This document shows positions 16,263-24,995 of a stretch of 62,565 nt of DNA, in pieces (the first letter of the stretch is position 1; each line of letters begins with the position of its first letter). The translations under genes and the position numbers were made by a program. Source of the stretch: Candidatus Parvarchaeota archaeon (GTDB lineage: Archaea; Nanobdellota; Nanobdellia; WJKC01); NCBI GenBank assembly GCA_030615175.1, contig JAUWZX010000001.1, positions 1-62,565 of the forward strand. The letters are read 5' to 3'. The notes below the pieces were generated by a model. The model made no database searches, was not told the origin of the DNA, and saw only the letters and a list, made by a program, of their open reading frames with translations.

Positions 16263-17186
16263 ATGCTTGAATGCGTTGAATTCATTAAACATAACTTGTA
16301 CTCTAAGAAGGAAGAGGTTGAGGATAATTTTAAATTAATAAGTAATCAAAGACCTTGTAAAATAATTGCGGTTGACGGCGGTTCAAGCATTATTAATGAC
16401 GGCGGTTCATGGCTTATTGCTAAGATAAAGACTGCAAGCACTTACTATGATGGTGATAAGAGGATTCCTAAGAAGGAATTAGTGAATAATTATTACATGA
16501 GTTTAATTAATAACTCAGGGAGGCATATTCAGAGATTCAGTCCTGAAATTTCTTTAAGCACTAATTACAGTGGTATTAGGGAGTTAAGCGAGGCCCCGTC
16601 CGTCGCCATGAAAGCCATTGAATTATTTCATGCTGCTGGAAGAATTAATGACTTGGGCAGGGATTCATTATTACTTGTTGACGGGCTCTTGAAAGCTGAG
16701 TCAATTGACCAGGAAAAAGCTCTTAAGGAATTGGAAGAAAAATCCTGTTCTAAGGGCGTTCACGTTATCGGGCTTGCTAAGACTTGCCGGTTCGGTCTTA
16801 AAGGCAGAAGCGTTATCGGGTCCTTGCTGCGGGCTAAACCTGATGATAAGTGGTTTTACCATCCAGTCAGTGGTGAAGAAGTGTTCATTATTAAATTGCA
16901 TGAGAAGAGCAAGTATGCTTACATGCTTGATTTATTCCCTCACTCAATGAATAGCATTGACTTGTTAATGCCCTCATTATGCTTTTACGCCCGTGACCCA
17001 GAACTCCTAGGATACCCTTATCCGTTATTAAGGGCTGATAAGATTGCGCGCGTAGGCGAGCATGAGAAGAAGCAGGAGGAGTCAAGGCTCAGGATACTGA
17101 GCAAGATGGAAGGCTACTCATTCCTGGAAACTGATAAGCGCGCCACTGACATGCATGCGAGAATGGATAAGCGGGCTTATCGATAA
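16263..17186 (+). CDS. nurA: NurA nuclease
   Basis: NurA is the 5'-3' nuclease that works with the HerA translocase and Mre11-Rad50 to resect DNA double-strand breaks in archaea. The protein shows the RNase H-like motif IIAVDGGSSI (D38), an acidic LLVDGLLKAE, and HVIGLAKTCRF, followed by FIIKLHEKSKYAYMLDLF, all in family order. I prefer the ATG at 16263 over the TTG at 16218, which would overlap the previous gene and lacks family match. 308 residues is normal. herA, mre11 and rad50 follow within 5 kb, supporting the call. Confidence 0.85.
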   Translation: MLECVEFIKHNLYSKKEEVEDNFKLISNQRPCKIIAVDGGSSIINDGGSWLIAKIKTASTYYDGDKRIPKKELVNNYYMSLINNSGRHIQRFSPEISLSTNYSGIRELSEAPSVAMKAIELFHAAGRINDLGRDSLLLVDGLLKAESIDQEKALKELEEKSCSKGVHVIGLAKTCRFGLKGRSVIGSLLRAKPDDKWFYHPVSGEEVFIIKLHEKSKYAYMLDLFPHSMNSIDLLMPSLCFYARDPELLGYPYPLLRADKIARVGEHEKKQEESRLRILSKMEGYSFLETDKRATDMHARMDKRAYR

Positions 17187-17219
17187 TGAAATAAATTAGT
17201 ACTACGTGAAGAATTACTA

Positions 17220-17843
17220 ATGAAGTTATATGAGTTTTTCAAGGCTGATGACCGGCTGCTTGACTTGTTTGAGAGGATTAGGGCTGAATTAATAAGCAGT
17301 GACTTAGACCAGGTGTGGAATCATACTAAAAGGGTTATTAAGAATTTATTCATAATCAAGGATTACGTTAATTTTGACTTAAAGAAGGCGCTAATTGCTG
17401 CAATCATTCATGACATAGGATTCATGGAAGTAGTGAATGGTCATGAAATGGTTTCAACACAGATGATGAAGACAGCGCTTGATAAATTATGGGACCACGT
17501 AACAGTTAATGAAGTATGCCACATAGTCGAGGCACATCAATTCAATGGTAAAGTAAGGCCTCAAACAATTGAAGCAAAGGCATTGCATGATGCTGACGTC
17601 ATGGACTACGCTGGTGAGAAGGGAATAATTAATTTATTCAAATTATTAAAGAACTTAGGATTCAGGGATTCAAGGGTGGCGAAGTGGATTCATGAATTAA
17701 CAAAAGATGGATTCATAATCCCTGAAGTCAGGAAGAATCATGATAAGGATTTAAAGCAGACAGAGAACTTCTTCCTGAACTTCGTTAAGGACTTAAGCAG
17801 GGAAAGAGTTGACTTCAAGAAGTATGGAATGGACAATATCTAA
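17220..17843 (+). CDS. HD-domain phosphohydrolase-like protein
   Basis: A 207-residue protein with a single HD domain: an early His (VWNHTKRV), the catalytic pair in IAAIIHDIGF (H64, D65), and later HIVEAHQFN and LHDADVMDYAG. These are the H...HD...H...D metal ligands. HD proteins cleave phosphomonoesters or cyclic nucleotides, or act on dNTPs; the sequence alone does not choose. It lies between nurA and herA, so a link to DNA repair or nucleotide supply is possible but unproven. It starts 33 nt after nurA, likely in the same transcript. Confidence 0.8.
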   Translation: MKLYEFFKADDRLLDLFERIRAELISSDLDQVWNHTKRVIKNLFIIKDYVNFDLKKALIAAIIHDIGFMEVVNGHEMVSTQMMKTALDKLWDHVTVNEVCHIVEAHQFNGKVRPQTIEAKALHDADVMDYAGEKGIINLFKLLKNLGFRDSRVAKWIHELTKDGFIIPEVRKNHDKDLKQTENFFLNFVKDLSRERVDFKKYGMDNI

Positions 17844-18313
17844 GACTTTGCCTTTTTCTTATAAAATTTTTTCAACACCTTATTAAAGGTTTTAGAAAAC
17901 TCCTGGTACTTAATTGAATTCGTGTACGGCTTGATTTCTTCATTAATACTATTAACCATATATTTAATACCATCTTCTGTAAAGCATAATAAGTAATCCT
18001 TGATGTTCTCATAATCAGTTTTAACATTGGATTCATCATCAACTAAGTCAAGGAAACTAAAAATGTATAAGTCCTGAAGCCCATACTTTAAGTAAGGAGT
18101 AGTCATTCCCTTAGGACCAGCAATAATGGGCGTCATATTATAACCTTTAGCATTTAATTCAATAAGAATCTTTGACAAATCCTTATAAGAAATTAAGTTA
18201 TTGCCTTTAAAATCCATAATCCTCTTAAAAACGTCAAAGATGATGGGCTCACTCATATTCCCTTTATACACGTTTTCAAGGAAATCCATGAAACAATTAA
18301 CAAGTGTTCTCAT
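17840..18313 (-). CDS. Hypothetical protein, possibly DNA-binding
   Basis: A 157-residue mixed helical protein (start MRTLVNCFMDFLENVYKGNM). It has no signal peptide, membrane helix or Cys motif. The middle (ISYKDLSKILIELNAKGYNMTPIIAGPKGMTT) could be a helix-turn-helix with a Gly-rich wing, but I do not recognise it. It is the only minus-strand gene inside the nurA-rad50 run and overlaps the end of the HD gene by 4 nt. It is divergent from herA, with about 65 bp of A/T-rich promoter between. Confidence 0.55.
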   Translation of the reverse strand: MRTLVNCFMDFLENVYKGNMSEPIIFDVFKRIMDFKGNNLISYKDLSKILIELNAKGYNMTPIIAGPKGMTTPYLKYGLQDLYIFSFLDLVDDESNVKTDYENIKDYLLCFTEDGIKYMVNSINEEIKPYTNSIKYQEFSKTFNKVLKKFYKKKAKS

Positions 18314-18377
18314 ATTTATACATTATTATCCCGCACAATAATCCTTAAAAAACTAAAGTATTTGAATTAATTTAGTA

Positions 18378-19952
18378 ATGGAATTTGGCAAGGTTATCGG
18401 CGGGTCTGCAAGTGATAAATTATTAATCAGGGTTAAGAGCAGTGAAGAAGCAAGCATTGGAGATATAGTGATAGTAAAGGATGCTGGCTGCACTTACTTT
18501 GTAAAGATTGTTAACGTATTAATAACAAGTCAGTTGCCAAGGCAGTTCATTGAAGACATTGCAGGACAGAAATTAGAGCATGACGTTGACATTAACTTAT
18601 TCGACGAGGAAGACCGGTTCTACAGGCTCTGCGAAGGCAAAGTACTAAAAGTAAGAACTAAGGAAGGATTCAAGCCTCCGAGAAGCATGCCTCACTACTT
18701 CTGCAAGGCAGTAAAGCCATCTCCTAAGGATTTCGAATTCTTAAAGGACAAAGGCGAAGTAAGGATTGGCTACTTGCGGCTTGGGAACAGGATAATAACT
18801 GACTTTGACGTTGCACTCCCTGCTGAGAAATTAATAAGCCACCACGTCCTTGTTTCAGCCGCTACTGGCAAAGGCAAGAGTAATTTCGCCAAAGTATTCG
18901 TAAGCGGCTTACTATCAATACCTAATATTTCATCAATAGTTCTTGACCCTCACAATGAATACTATGGAAGCAAAGGAATTAAAGGCTTAAGAGACCATAA
19001 GGAAAGGAGCAGGATTGAGTACTTCACTCCAAGAGCCAAAGACTTCCCTGGAAGCGAATCATTAAGGATTCATGCAACTGACTTAAGCCCAGGCGACTTC
19101 TATGGAGTAGTCAGGTTCAGTGACGCGCAGCAGCAGGCAATGGACTTAAGTTACAGGACTTACGGCAGGGACTGGGTGAATAACTTACTAACTGAAAAGA
19201 ATATTAAGGAAATAGTTATTGACTTACAGGGCAAAGTAATACCAGCAACCATTGCAAGCCTTAAGAGAAAATTGCTTTACGTGCTTGAATTAGACCCAGG
19301 CACTTATAACGGGTTAGTATTCACACTTAAGGAAAGAATTGAAGCATCACTTTTTGAGAAAGTGAAAAGAGCAGTATTAGAAGGTAAAGTAGTAATAATT
19401 GACACAAGCCTTGTTGGTTTCGAAGCAGAAAAATTAGTAGCATCCAGTATTGTAAGAAAGATTTTTAGCCTTTACAGACGAACTAAGCAGTTAGCTCCTG
19501 AGAAATTTGAAACACTGCCTGAACTAATGATATTATTTGAGGAAGCGCCCAGAGTGCTTGGCAGGGAAGTCCTGACAGGAAGTTCAAATATTTTTTCAAG
19601 AATAGCGCGTGAGGGAAGGAAGTTCAAGGTTGGCTTATGCGCAATAACCCAGATGCCAAGCCTCCTGTCAAGAGAGATACTGAGCCAGATGAATACTAAA
19701 ATAATACTCGGCATTCCAAGCCCTGCTGACAGACAGGCAGTTATTGATTCAAGCGCTCAGGACATTAGCGACGAGTCAGCAGAAATTCAAATGCTTGACA
19801 GAGGGGAAGCAATAATCACGAGCCCGTTCATTGACTTCCCAATGCCGTTAAAGATATACTTATTTGATGACTTAGTAAAACACCATGCGCCAAAAAAGAA
19901 ATCCTACGCGGATAAAAGTAAGAACAGTGAACTAAATATTGGAATCGAGTAA
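18378..19952 (+). CDS. herA: HerA hexameric DNA helicase/translocase
   Basis: HerA is a FtsK/VirB4-like ATPase that pumps DNA through the NurA nuclease during end resection. The N-terminal HAS-barrel (about 1-100, MEFGKVIGGSASDKLLIRV) is followed by the RecA core with Walker A SAATGKGKSNFAKV at about residues 160-170 and Walker B LMILFEEAPRVLG. Later come SRIAREGRKFKVGLCAITQMP and the sensor/arginine region typical of the family. Length 524 is normal. It opens a run of plus-strand genes, herA-qng1-mre11-rad50, with gaps of about 35 nt. Confidence 0.95.
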   Translation: MEFGKVIGGSASDKLLIRVKSSEEASIGDIVIVKDAGCTYFVKIVNVLITSQLPRQFIEDIAGQKLEHDVDINLFDEEDRFYRLCEGKVLKVRTKEGFKPPRSMPHYFCKAVKPSPKDFEFLKDKGEVRIGYLRLGNRIITDFDVALPAEKLISHHVLVSAATGKGKSNFAKVFVSGLLSIPNISSIVLDPHNEYYGSKGIKGLRDHKERSRIEYFTPRAKDFPGSESLRIHATDLSPGDFYGVVRFSDAQQQAMDLSYRTYGRDWVNNLLTEKNIKEIVIDLQGKVIPATIASLKRKLLYVLELDPGTYNGLVFTLKERIEASLFEKVKRAVLEGKVVIIDTSLVGFEAEKLVASSIVRKIFSLYRRTKQLAPEKFETLPELMILFEEAPRVLGREVLTGSSNIFSRIAREGRKFKVGLCAITQMPSLLSREILSQMNTKIILGIPSPADRQAVIDSSAQDISDESAEIQMLDRGEAIITSPFIDFPMPLKIYLFDDLVKHHAPKKKSYADKSKNSELNIGIE

Positions 19953-19985
19953 TCCTTAAATAATCATTAAAACCTAAAGAGTGGC

Positions 19986-20987
19986 ATGAATCCTGTGAGG
20001 GAGGGAGCATATAAATTTATTAAGCTAACAAAGCCAAGGTATGTTACACTTATTCCTGAAAGAATCATTGACTGCGCAAATGAAACGTATGATGACCCTG
20101 GATTATTCTACCTGCCTAACTGGAAGAACAGGGAAGGAGAAAATGTTTACCCTGATGAAGACTGGAGCAAGGATGACATAATTGACTTCTTCTTCATAGG
20201 TAATTCAATGAACTTCTTATTCTGGCATCTTAATGATAATGGTTTTGAAAGGTATAAAGTGAAATTCGGGGATGAGGAGATTACCGGCTCAAACGCAATG
20301 TTCAGAGGAATAAAGGACAACTTTGACAGGTTCAAGCCCAGCGGCTTAATCAATAATCCTCCTTTCACATTAAAAGAAACTCACAATTATTTAAGGAATA
20401 TTCCATACGCTAAAGAGAGAACAAATATACTGAATGAATTAAGAGAGGTTTTCATGGAAACCGGTCACACCAAATTCAGTGATTATATAGGGAATACAAG
20501 GAAAGTATTTGATTATGGTGAAGGGCTTGTTGAGAGAGTGGTTAAGGACTTTAAGTCATTTAATGATGTTGGATTCTATAAAGGATTTGAATTCCCAATA
20601 TATAAGAGGGCTCAATTACTGCCTGCAATGCTTTACGAAAGACTGGGGCAAAGCGAGTTCCCAGTAGATGATATAAATGAATTAACTGTCTTCGCTGACT
20701 ATCAGGTGCCTAAAGGTTTAGAGTCAAAAGGCTTAATAAAGTACAGTAAAGGGCTTAAGCATAAAATACTTAATCACATCATAATAAAGAAGGACAGTCT
20801 TGAAGAGTATAAGATAAGGACTTGCACGATTGTTGCAAGTGATTTATACAAAAAGGAAGTGAACAAAGCCCGTGAAGAGAATGGACTTGAAGGCAGAATA
20901 AATGACTTAAACGTTGACGGGTTCTTCTGGTACATGGGCACGAAGAATGAAAACCCATTCCACTTGACATACACTACTGCGTACTAA
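19986..20987 (+). CDS. qng1: Queuosine salvage N-glycosylase family protein (Qng1/DUF2419)
   Basis: Qng1 (DUF2419) removes the base queuine from queuosine 5'-phosphate so it can be reused in tRNA modification. The conserved pieces are all here: FYLPNW near the start, a segment ending SMNFLFWHL (the family's LNFSFW region), KRAQLLPAML at residue 207, TVFADYQVPKGLESKGLIKY at 234-253, and a C-terminal HLTYTTAY like the family's H-R-T-x-T-I-x-Y end. At 333 residues it has the usual size. The family is mostly eukaryotic and bacterial, so its presence here is notable. It sits between herA and mre11, 33 nt after herA. Confidence 0.8.
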   Translation: MNPVREGAYKFIKLTKPRYVTLIPERIIDCANETYDDPGLFYLPNWKNREGENVYPDEDWSKDDIIDFFFIGNSMNFLFWHLNDNGFERYKVKFGDEEITGSNAMFRGIKDNFDRFKPSGLINNPPFTLKETHNYLRNIPYAKERTNILNELREVFMETGHTKFSDYIGNTRKVFDYGEGLVERVVKDFKSFNDVGFYKGFEFPIYKRAQLLPAMLYERLGQSEFPVDDINELTVFADYQVPKGLESKGLIKYSKGLKHKILNHIIIKKDSLEEYKIRTCTIVASDLYKKEVNKAREENGLEGRINDLNVDGFFWYMGTKNENPFHLTYTTAY

Positions 20988-21021
20988 ATATTTATATTAT
21001 AATTACATTATTGAGTAAGAT

Positions 21022-22164
21022 GTGAGATTCGTTCATTTCAGTGACACGCACTTAGGCGCCAGTAATTTCAGGTTAAGCGAGCGCAGACAGGATTTCTATA
21101 AAGCATTCAAGCAAGTGATAGACTTCTGCCTGGAGAAGAAGCCTGACTTCGTGATTCATACAGGCGATTTATTTGACGCCGGCAAACCTGACAATGAAAC
21201 AATCCTGTTCGCAATAGATGAATTAAAGAAATTAAAAAAAGCAGGAATACGCTTCCTAGTAATACCCGGAAGCCATGACGTAAGCGTTGAAGGAACATTC
21301 CTGTCCATTCTTGAACGCGTTGGACTGCTCACTAACTTAAGCAATCCAAGATACTATGAGAATAATGAAGGGGAAGTAATAGTTAACGGTGAAGTAATAG
21401 GGGACGCGTTCATCTGCGGAGTTCCCGGCAGGAGGGCTAATATTAAGGAAATGTATGAGCACTTAAGAATTAACAAGCCGAAAAGCAAGTTCGGATTATT
21501 CATGTTCCATCACATAGTGAGCGACGTGGCACGCACAGAAGTATTCGCTGACATACCAAAAAGCCTTCTTCCATTAGGAATGGACTACTATGCTGGAGGG
21601 CACTGGCATGAGCATGAAGAATTAAGAGTTAACGGGAAGCCATTAATTTATCCAGGAAGCACTGAACATCAGAATATTGGTTCAATGGAAAAGAACAATG
21701 ATAAAGGATTCATTTACTACGATGAAAAACCATGCTTCGTGAAAGTGAAAACAAGAGAGGTCAGTGTATTAAGGATTAACTGCAATGCATTAACGCCTGA
21801 AGAAATTATGAATAAGTGCCTGAATAATATTGGAACATCAAGCAATGGACTCATAATCCTAAAATTATGCGGTGAATTAAGAAGAGGGCTTAAAGGAGAG
21901 ATTAACAGGGAATTAATAAGAAATGCTTATAAGGATGCTGGCTGGCTTTACTGCGAGGTAAGAATCAAGGACTTAAGCGACCCGGGCAAGTCAGTAGTGA
22001 GTCATAAGAAAACCTTAAGCGAAGTAGAGCACGAGTACTTAAGAAAGCAGGGGTACAGCAAGAAAGAAGTGTCAAAAGCCAAGGCATTCATTAACCTGTT
22101 CGGGCAAAGCCTGACAAGAAATGAATTAAGCAATGCAGTGGCGGAGGCAATGAAGTTATTATGA
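21022..22164 (+). CDS. mre11: Mre11 DNA double-strand-break repair nuclease
   Basis: Mre11 is the Mn-dependent nuclease of the Mre11-Rad50 complex. The phosphoesterase motifs are in order: FSDTHLGASNF, HTGDLFDAGKPDNE, IPGSHDVS, FHHIVSD and GGHWHEHEEL, with a cap and helical C-terminal Rad50-binding region after about residue 240. The start is a GTG, since MRFVHFSDTHLG is the family start and no ATG fits. Length 380 is normal. The stop overlaps the rad50 ATG by 4 nt, giving translational coupling. Confidence 0.97.
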   Translation: MRFVHFSDTHLGASNFRLSERRQDFYKAFKQVIDFCLEKKPDFVIHTGDLFDAGKPDNETILFAIDELKKLKKAGIRFLVIPGSHDVSVEGTFLSILERVGLLTNLSNPRYYENNEGEVIVNGEVIGDAFICGVPGRRANIKEMYEHLRINKPKSKFGLFMFHHIVSDVARTEVFADIPKSLLPLGMDYYAGGHWHEHEELRVNGKPLIYPGSTEHQNIGSMEKNNDKGFIYYDEKPCFVKVKTREVSVLRINCNALTPEEIMNKCLNNIGTSSNGLIILKLCGELRRGLKGEINRELIRNAYKDAGWLYCEVRIKDLSDPGKSVVSHKKTLSEVEHEYLRKQGYSKKEVSKAKAFINLFGQSLTRNELSNAVAEAMKLL

Positions 22165-24134
22165 AAATCAAGAGCATTGAATTAAACAATATTAGGAGTC
22201 ATAAGTCAAGCAGGATTAATTTTAAGGATGGAGTAACAATACTTTCAGGCAGGACTGGCTCAGGCAAGTCATCATTCCTGTTAAGCATTGAGTACGCATT
22301 ATTCGGAGCAGATGTTAACTTAACTAATAACATGATGTTAAAGCGTAACACGCGTGAAGGATATGTGAAACTCGTGTTCACTGAATCAGGCATGGAATAC
22401 GAAGTTGTAAGAGGCTTAATTAAGAAAGGCAGGAACTTAACAGTCAACCCTGATAAGTTATGGATTAAAAAGGGCGGAGTGAAACTGCCAATTATTTCAA
22501 GAAGCAGCGAAGTTAATGAAAAGATTTTAAAAATACTGCAATACCCCTCAGACGTTAAGCCAAAAGAGTTATTCGAGGTCACTAGTTACGCAAAGCAGGA
22601 TGAGATTAGGAAGTTAATTGAAATGACCAGTGAGAACAGGCAGAAGTACATTGACAGGGTATTGCAGTTAAGCAAGTACCAACTCACCTGGGAGAACCTA
22701 AAGGAATTAATTAATGAATTAAGGAATAAACTGGCAAACCTTAAAGGACTGACTGATTCACTGCCAAGAATCATTGATGAATATGAATCAAGAAACAGGG
22801 AGTTAAAACAAAAACAGGCAACGCTTAAAGAAGTTAATGAAGAATTAAAAAAAATTAATGATGAATCAAAAAAATTTAAAGATGCCTTCTTAAAGAAAAA
22901 AGAAGAATTGGAAAAAGCCTTGAAGTCAGATAATGAATTTAAACAAGTCAAGGCATTAATTAATGAATTAAGAATTCAGGAGAAAGATTTTAAATCAGAG
23001 ATTAAAGAAATCAGGACTGAACTGTTAAGTTATGCTGAATTAAAAGAAGTTAATGTCAAGGAATTAATCAGGAAGCAGGCAATGCTTAACCAGGAGAAAT
23101 TAATGATTAAGGATTTAATAAGAACTCTTCAAAAGGAATTATTAAATATTAATGAGTTAAAAGGCAAGTGCCCTTTATGCAAACAGGAAATTAATGAAGA
23201 GCACAGGCAGGAAATTAAGGAAGAATATCATTCAAGGATGGAGCGTGAAAGCATTAAGTTAGATAAATTAAGCAGTGAATTAAGATTATTGAATGAGGAG
23301 TTAAGCAGGGTAAGAATCATTGAGGAAGAATTAAGCAGGAAGAAATCACTGCAGAATGGTTTGTCAAGCAAGAAGAAATCACTAAATCAGTTAAAAAGCA
23401 GAATAAAGAGTTTATTAAAACGAAAAGATGGAATTAAGACAGCCACTGACTTGGATGAATTAAGGAAGGAGTATGAAGAATTAATTAATAATGATAAGAA
23501 GTTAAGCAGCGAATTAAGTGCTCTTAAAGAAAAGCATGGAATACTGAATAATTTAGTTAATGAATTAAGGGTTGAGTTAAAGGAAAGGAAGGAATTAATA
23601 AAGAACTTAAGCGAGAAAGAGGATGAGATTGGATTGCTTGAGAAGAATTTAAGTTTCATTACAAGGGTTAGGGAGGATATAAGGAATATCAGGGAAGTAG
23701 TCAGGGCAAGGTTCTTAGAAGATTTCAGAGCAGAGTTCCAGAAAAAGTATGAAGAGATAAGAGGCGAAGATGATTACGTAATGGAAATCCAGACTAATTA
23801 CGAGCCAATTGCTTACAGCGGAGGCATTGGAGCACCTATTAATACTCTTTCAGGCGGAGAGAAGACAAGTGTTGCCCTTGCTTACAGGTTAGCGCTTGCA
23901 GAGGTAGCTGCCACTGTTTCAGACGTTGCGCGTTCAGAATTACTAATACTTGACGAGCCCACTTATGGTTTTGACAGGGATGACATTAAGGCACTGCCTC
24001 AGGCCTTAAGAAGCATTAAGACAATACCCCAGATGATAATTGTAAGTCATGAGGATGAATTAAAATCAAGCGCTGATTACAAATACCAAGTTAATAAAAG
24101 AGCAGGAGTTTCAGAAGTCAAACTGCTCGATTAA
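22161..24134 (+). CDS. rad50: Rad50 ATPase, short form
   Basis: Rad50 is the ABC-type ATPase partner of Mre11. It has Walker A LSGRTGSGKSSFLLSIEYAL near residue 33, long coiled coils, the zinc hook CPLC at residues 337-340, the signature TLSGGEKTSVALAYRLA and Walker B LLILDEPTYGFDRDD, so it should be catalytically complete. At 657 residues it is shorter than typical archaeal Rad50 (about 850-900); the loss is in the coiled-coil arms, which are about 190 residues on each side of the hook. Its 3' end overlaps the convergent 24423 gene by 17 bp. Confidence 0.95.
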   Translation: MKIKSIELNNIRSHKSSRINFKDGVTILSGRTGSGKSSFLLSIEYALFGADVNLTNNMMLKRNTREGYVKLVFTESGMEYEVVRGLIKKGRNLTVNPDKLWIKKGGVKLPIISRSSEVNEKILKILQYPSDVKPKELFEVTSYAKQDEIRKLIEMTSENRQKYIDRVLQLSKYQLTWENLKELINELRNKLANLKGLTDSLPRIIDEYESRNRELKQKQATLKEVNEELKKINDESKKFKDAFLKKKEELEKALKSDNEFKQVKALINELRIQEKDFKSEIKEIRTELLSYAELKEVNVKELIRKQAMLNQEKLMIKDLIRTLQKELLNINELKGKCPLCKQEINEEHRQEIKEEYHSRMERESIKLDKLSSELRLLNEELSRVRIIEEELSRKKSLQNGLSSKKKSLNQLKSRIKSLLKRKDGIKTATDLDELRKEYEELINNDKKLSSELSALKEKHGILNNLVNELRVELKERKELIKNLSEKEDEIGLLEKNLSFITRVREDIRNIREVVRARFLEDFRAEFQKKYEEIRGEDDYVMEIQTNYEPIAYSGGIGAPINTLSGGEKTSVALAYRLALAEVAATVSDVARSELLILDEPTYGFDRDDIKALPQALRSIKTIPQMIIVSHEDELKSSADYKYQVNKRAGVSEVKLLD

Positions 24135-24423
24135 AAATTGTCTTGCACTTATTATCCTTACAAATACATAACAACTTGCTGCTGATTTCCTGATGCCTCC
24201 TAACAACTTCCGGGTCATGATTGCAGTTAAAATCCTTATCCCGATGCATGCATTCAAAAACAGGATGGTACATGCAGTCAAAGTCAGCACTGCACGCGTA
24301 ATACTCACTGGGAAGTCTTCTAGGGCAGTCAGGAACTCTAATTATAACACTGAATATTATTAATAATCCAACAATGCTTAGTGACAGTATTAATATTAAG
24401 AAAATCATTAATTCATGCCTCAT
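24118..24423 (-). CDS. Small Cys-rich membrane-anchored protein
   Basis: A 101-residue protein with one N-terminal hydrophobic helix (MIFLILILSLSIVGLLIIFS) and an extracellular domain holding eight cysteines (PDCPRR, YACSADFDC, ECMH, NCNH, LCICKDNKC). It is small enough to be a disulfide-stabilised mini-domain. I do not recognise the family. It shares a 4-nt overlap with trm56 upstream and its last 17 bp overlap rad50 in the opposite direction. A second protein of similar type lies at 28936. Confidence 0.6.
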   Translation of the reverse strand: MRHELMIFLILILSLSIVGLLIIFSVIIRVPDCPRRLPSEYYACSADFDCMYHPVFECMHRDKDFNCNHDPEVVRRHQEISSKLLCICKDNKCKTIFNRAV

Positions 24424-24956
24424 TTCTTCCCAACCCTCTTAACCTTCTTGCCTCTAAACTGAGGCATTATTACTAACTCCGGTGTTGTAAACTTCTTCTC
24501 TAACTCCTTTCCATTAAATAATCTGTCAAGGAATACTGCTAAGGCAGCCACCTCACTGTGCGGCTGCAAAGTAATGCTAACATTATGCCTTGCTATTTCA
24601 TAAACTTCTCCCGGCACCTTCTCAGCTCCAATAATTATTAATTTATCCTTCTTCGAGCGCTTAATATTATTAATCACTTTATTAACCGGCCGGCCGTACA
24701 TTGTTAAATGCATTACTTCAAACCCATCACGCACCTTCTTCTTTAACCATACACGCCAATTAGGAATGTAAGCAATCTCGAAAGGACCGCCCCATCGATT
24801 AATAATGTCCTGTACGCTAATAATTATGCTCGTATCCCTGTCACCAGTGAAGAATAAACCGTCAGCACCAAAAGCTCTTGCAACAAGCGCGCAGTGAGTT
24901 GTGACCCTGTGATCTCTTTGAACCCTGTGACCCAAGCGAAGCACGTAAACCTTCAT
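24420..24956 (-). CDS. trm56: tRNA (cytidine-56-2'-O)-methyltransferase aTrm56
   Basis: aTrm56 is the archaeal SPOUT enzyme that methylates ribose of C56 in the T loop of tRNAs. The protein starts MKVYVLRLGHRVQRDHRVTT, matching the family start (VLRLGHRxxRDxRxTTH), followed by ARAFGADGLFFTGD. The SAM-binding trefoil knot includes LTMYGRPV, LIIIGAEKVP and NVSITLQPHSEVAALAVFLDRL. I use the ATG at 24956; the in-frame TTG at 24977 adds residues not seen in the family. 178 residues is normal. Confidence 0.95.
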   Translation of the reverse strand: MKVYVLRLGHRVQRDHRVTTHCALVARAFGADGLFFTGDRDTSIIISVQDIINRWGGPFEIAYIPNWRVWLKKKVRDGFEVMHLTMYGRPVNKVINNIKRSKKDKLIIIGAEKVPGEVYEIARHNVSITLQPHSEVAALAVFLDRLFNGKELEKKFTTPELVIMPQFRGKKVKRVGKK

Positions 24957-24995
24957 AAATAAATTAGAGGGCTTCAAGATTTATTATTCTTTAGA

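Noticed and set aside
20147-20368. Minus-strand ORF inside the Qng1 gene.
   Set aside because: No match and fully inside a well-supported gene.
22199-23659. Several Phe/Ser/Leu-rich minus-strand ORFs inside rad50.
   Set aside because: They mirror Lys/Glu-rich coiled coils on the plus strand; low complexity and no start signals.
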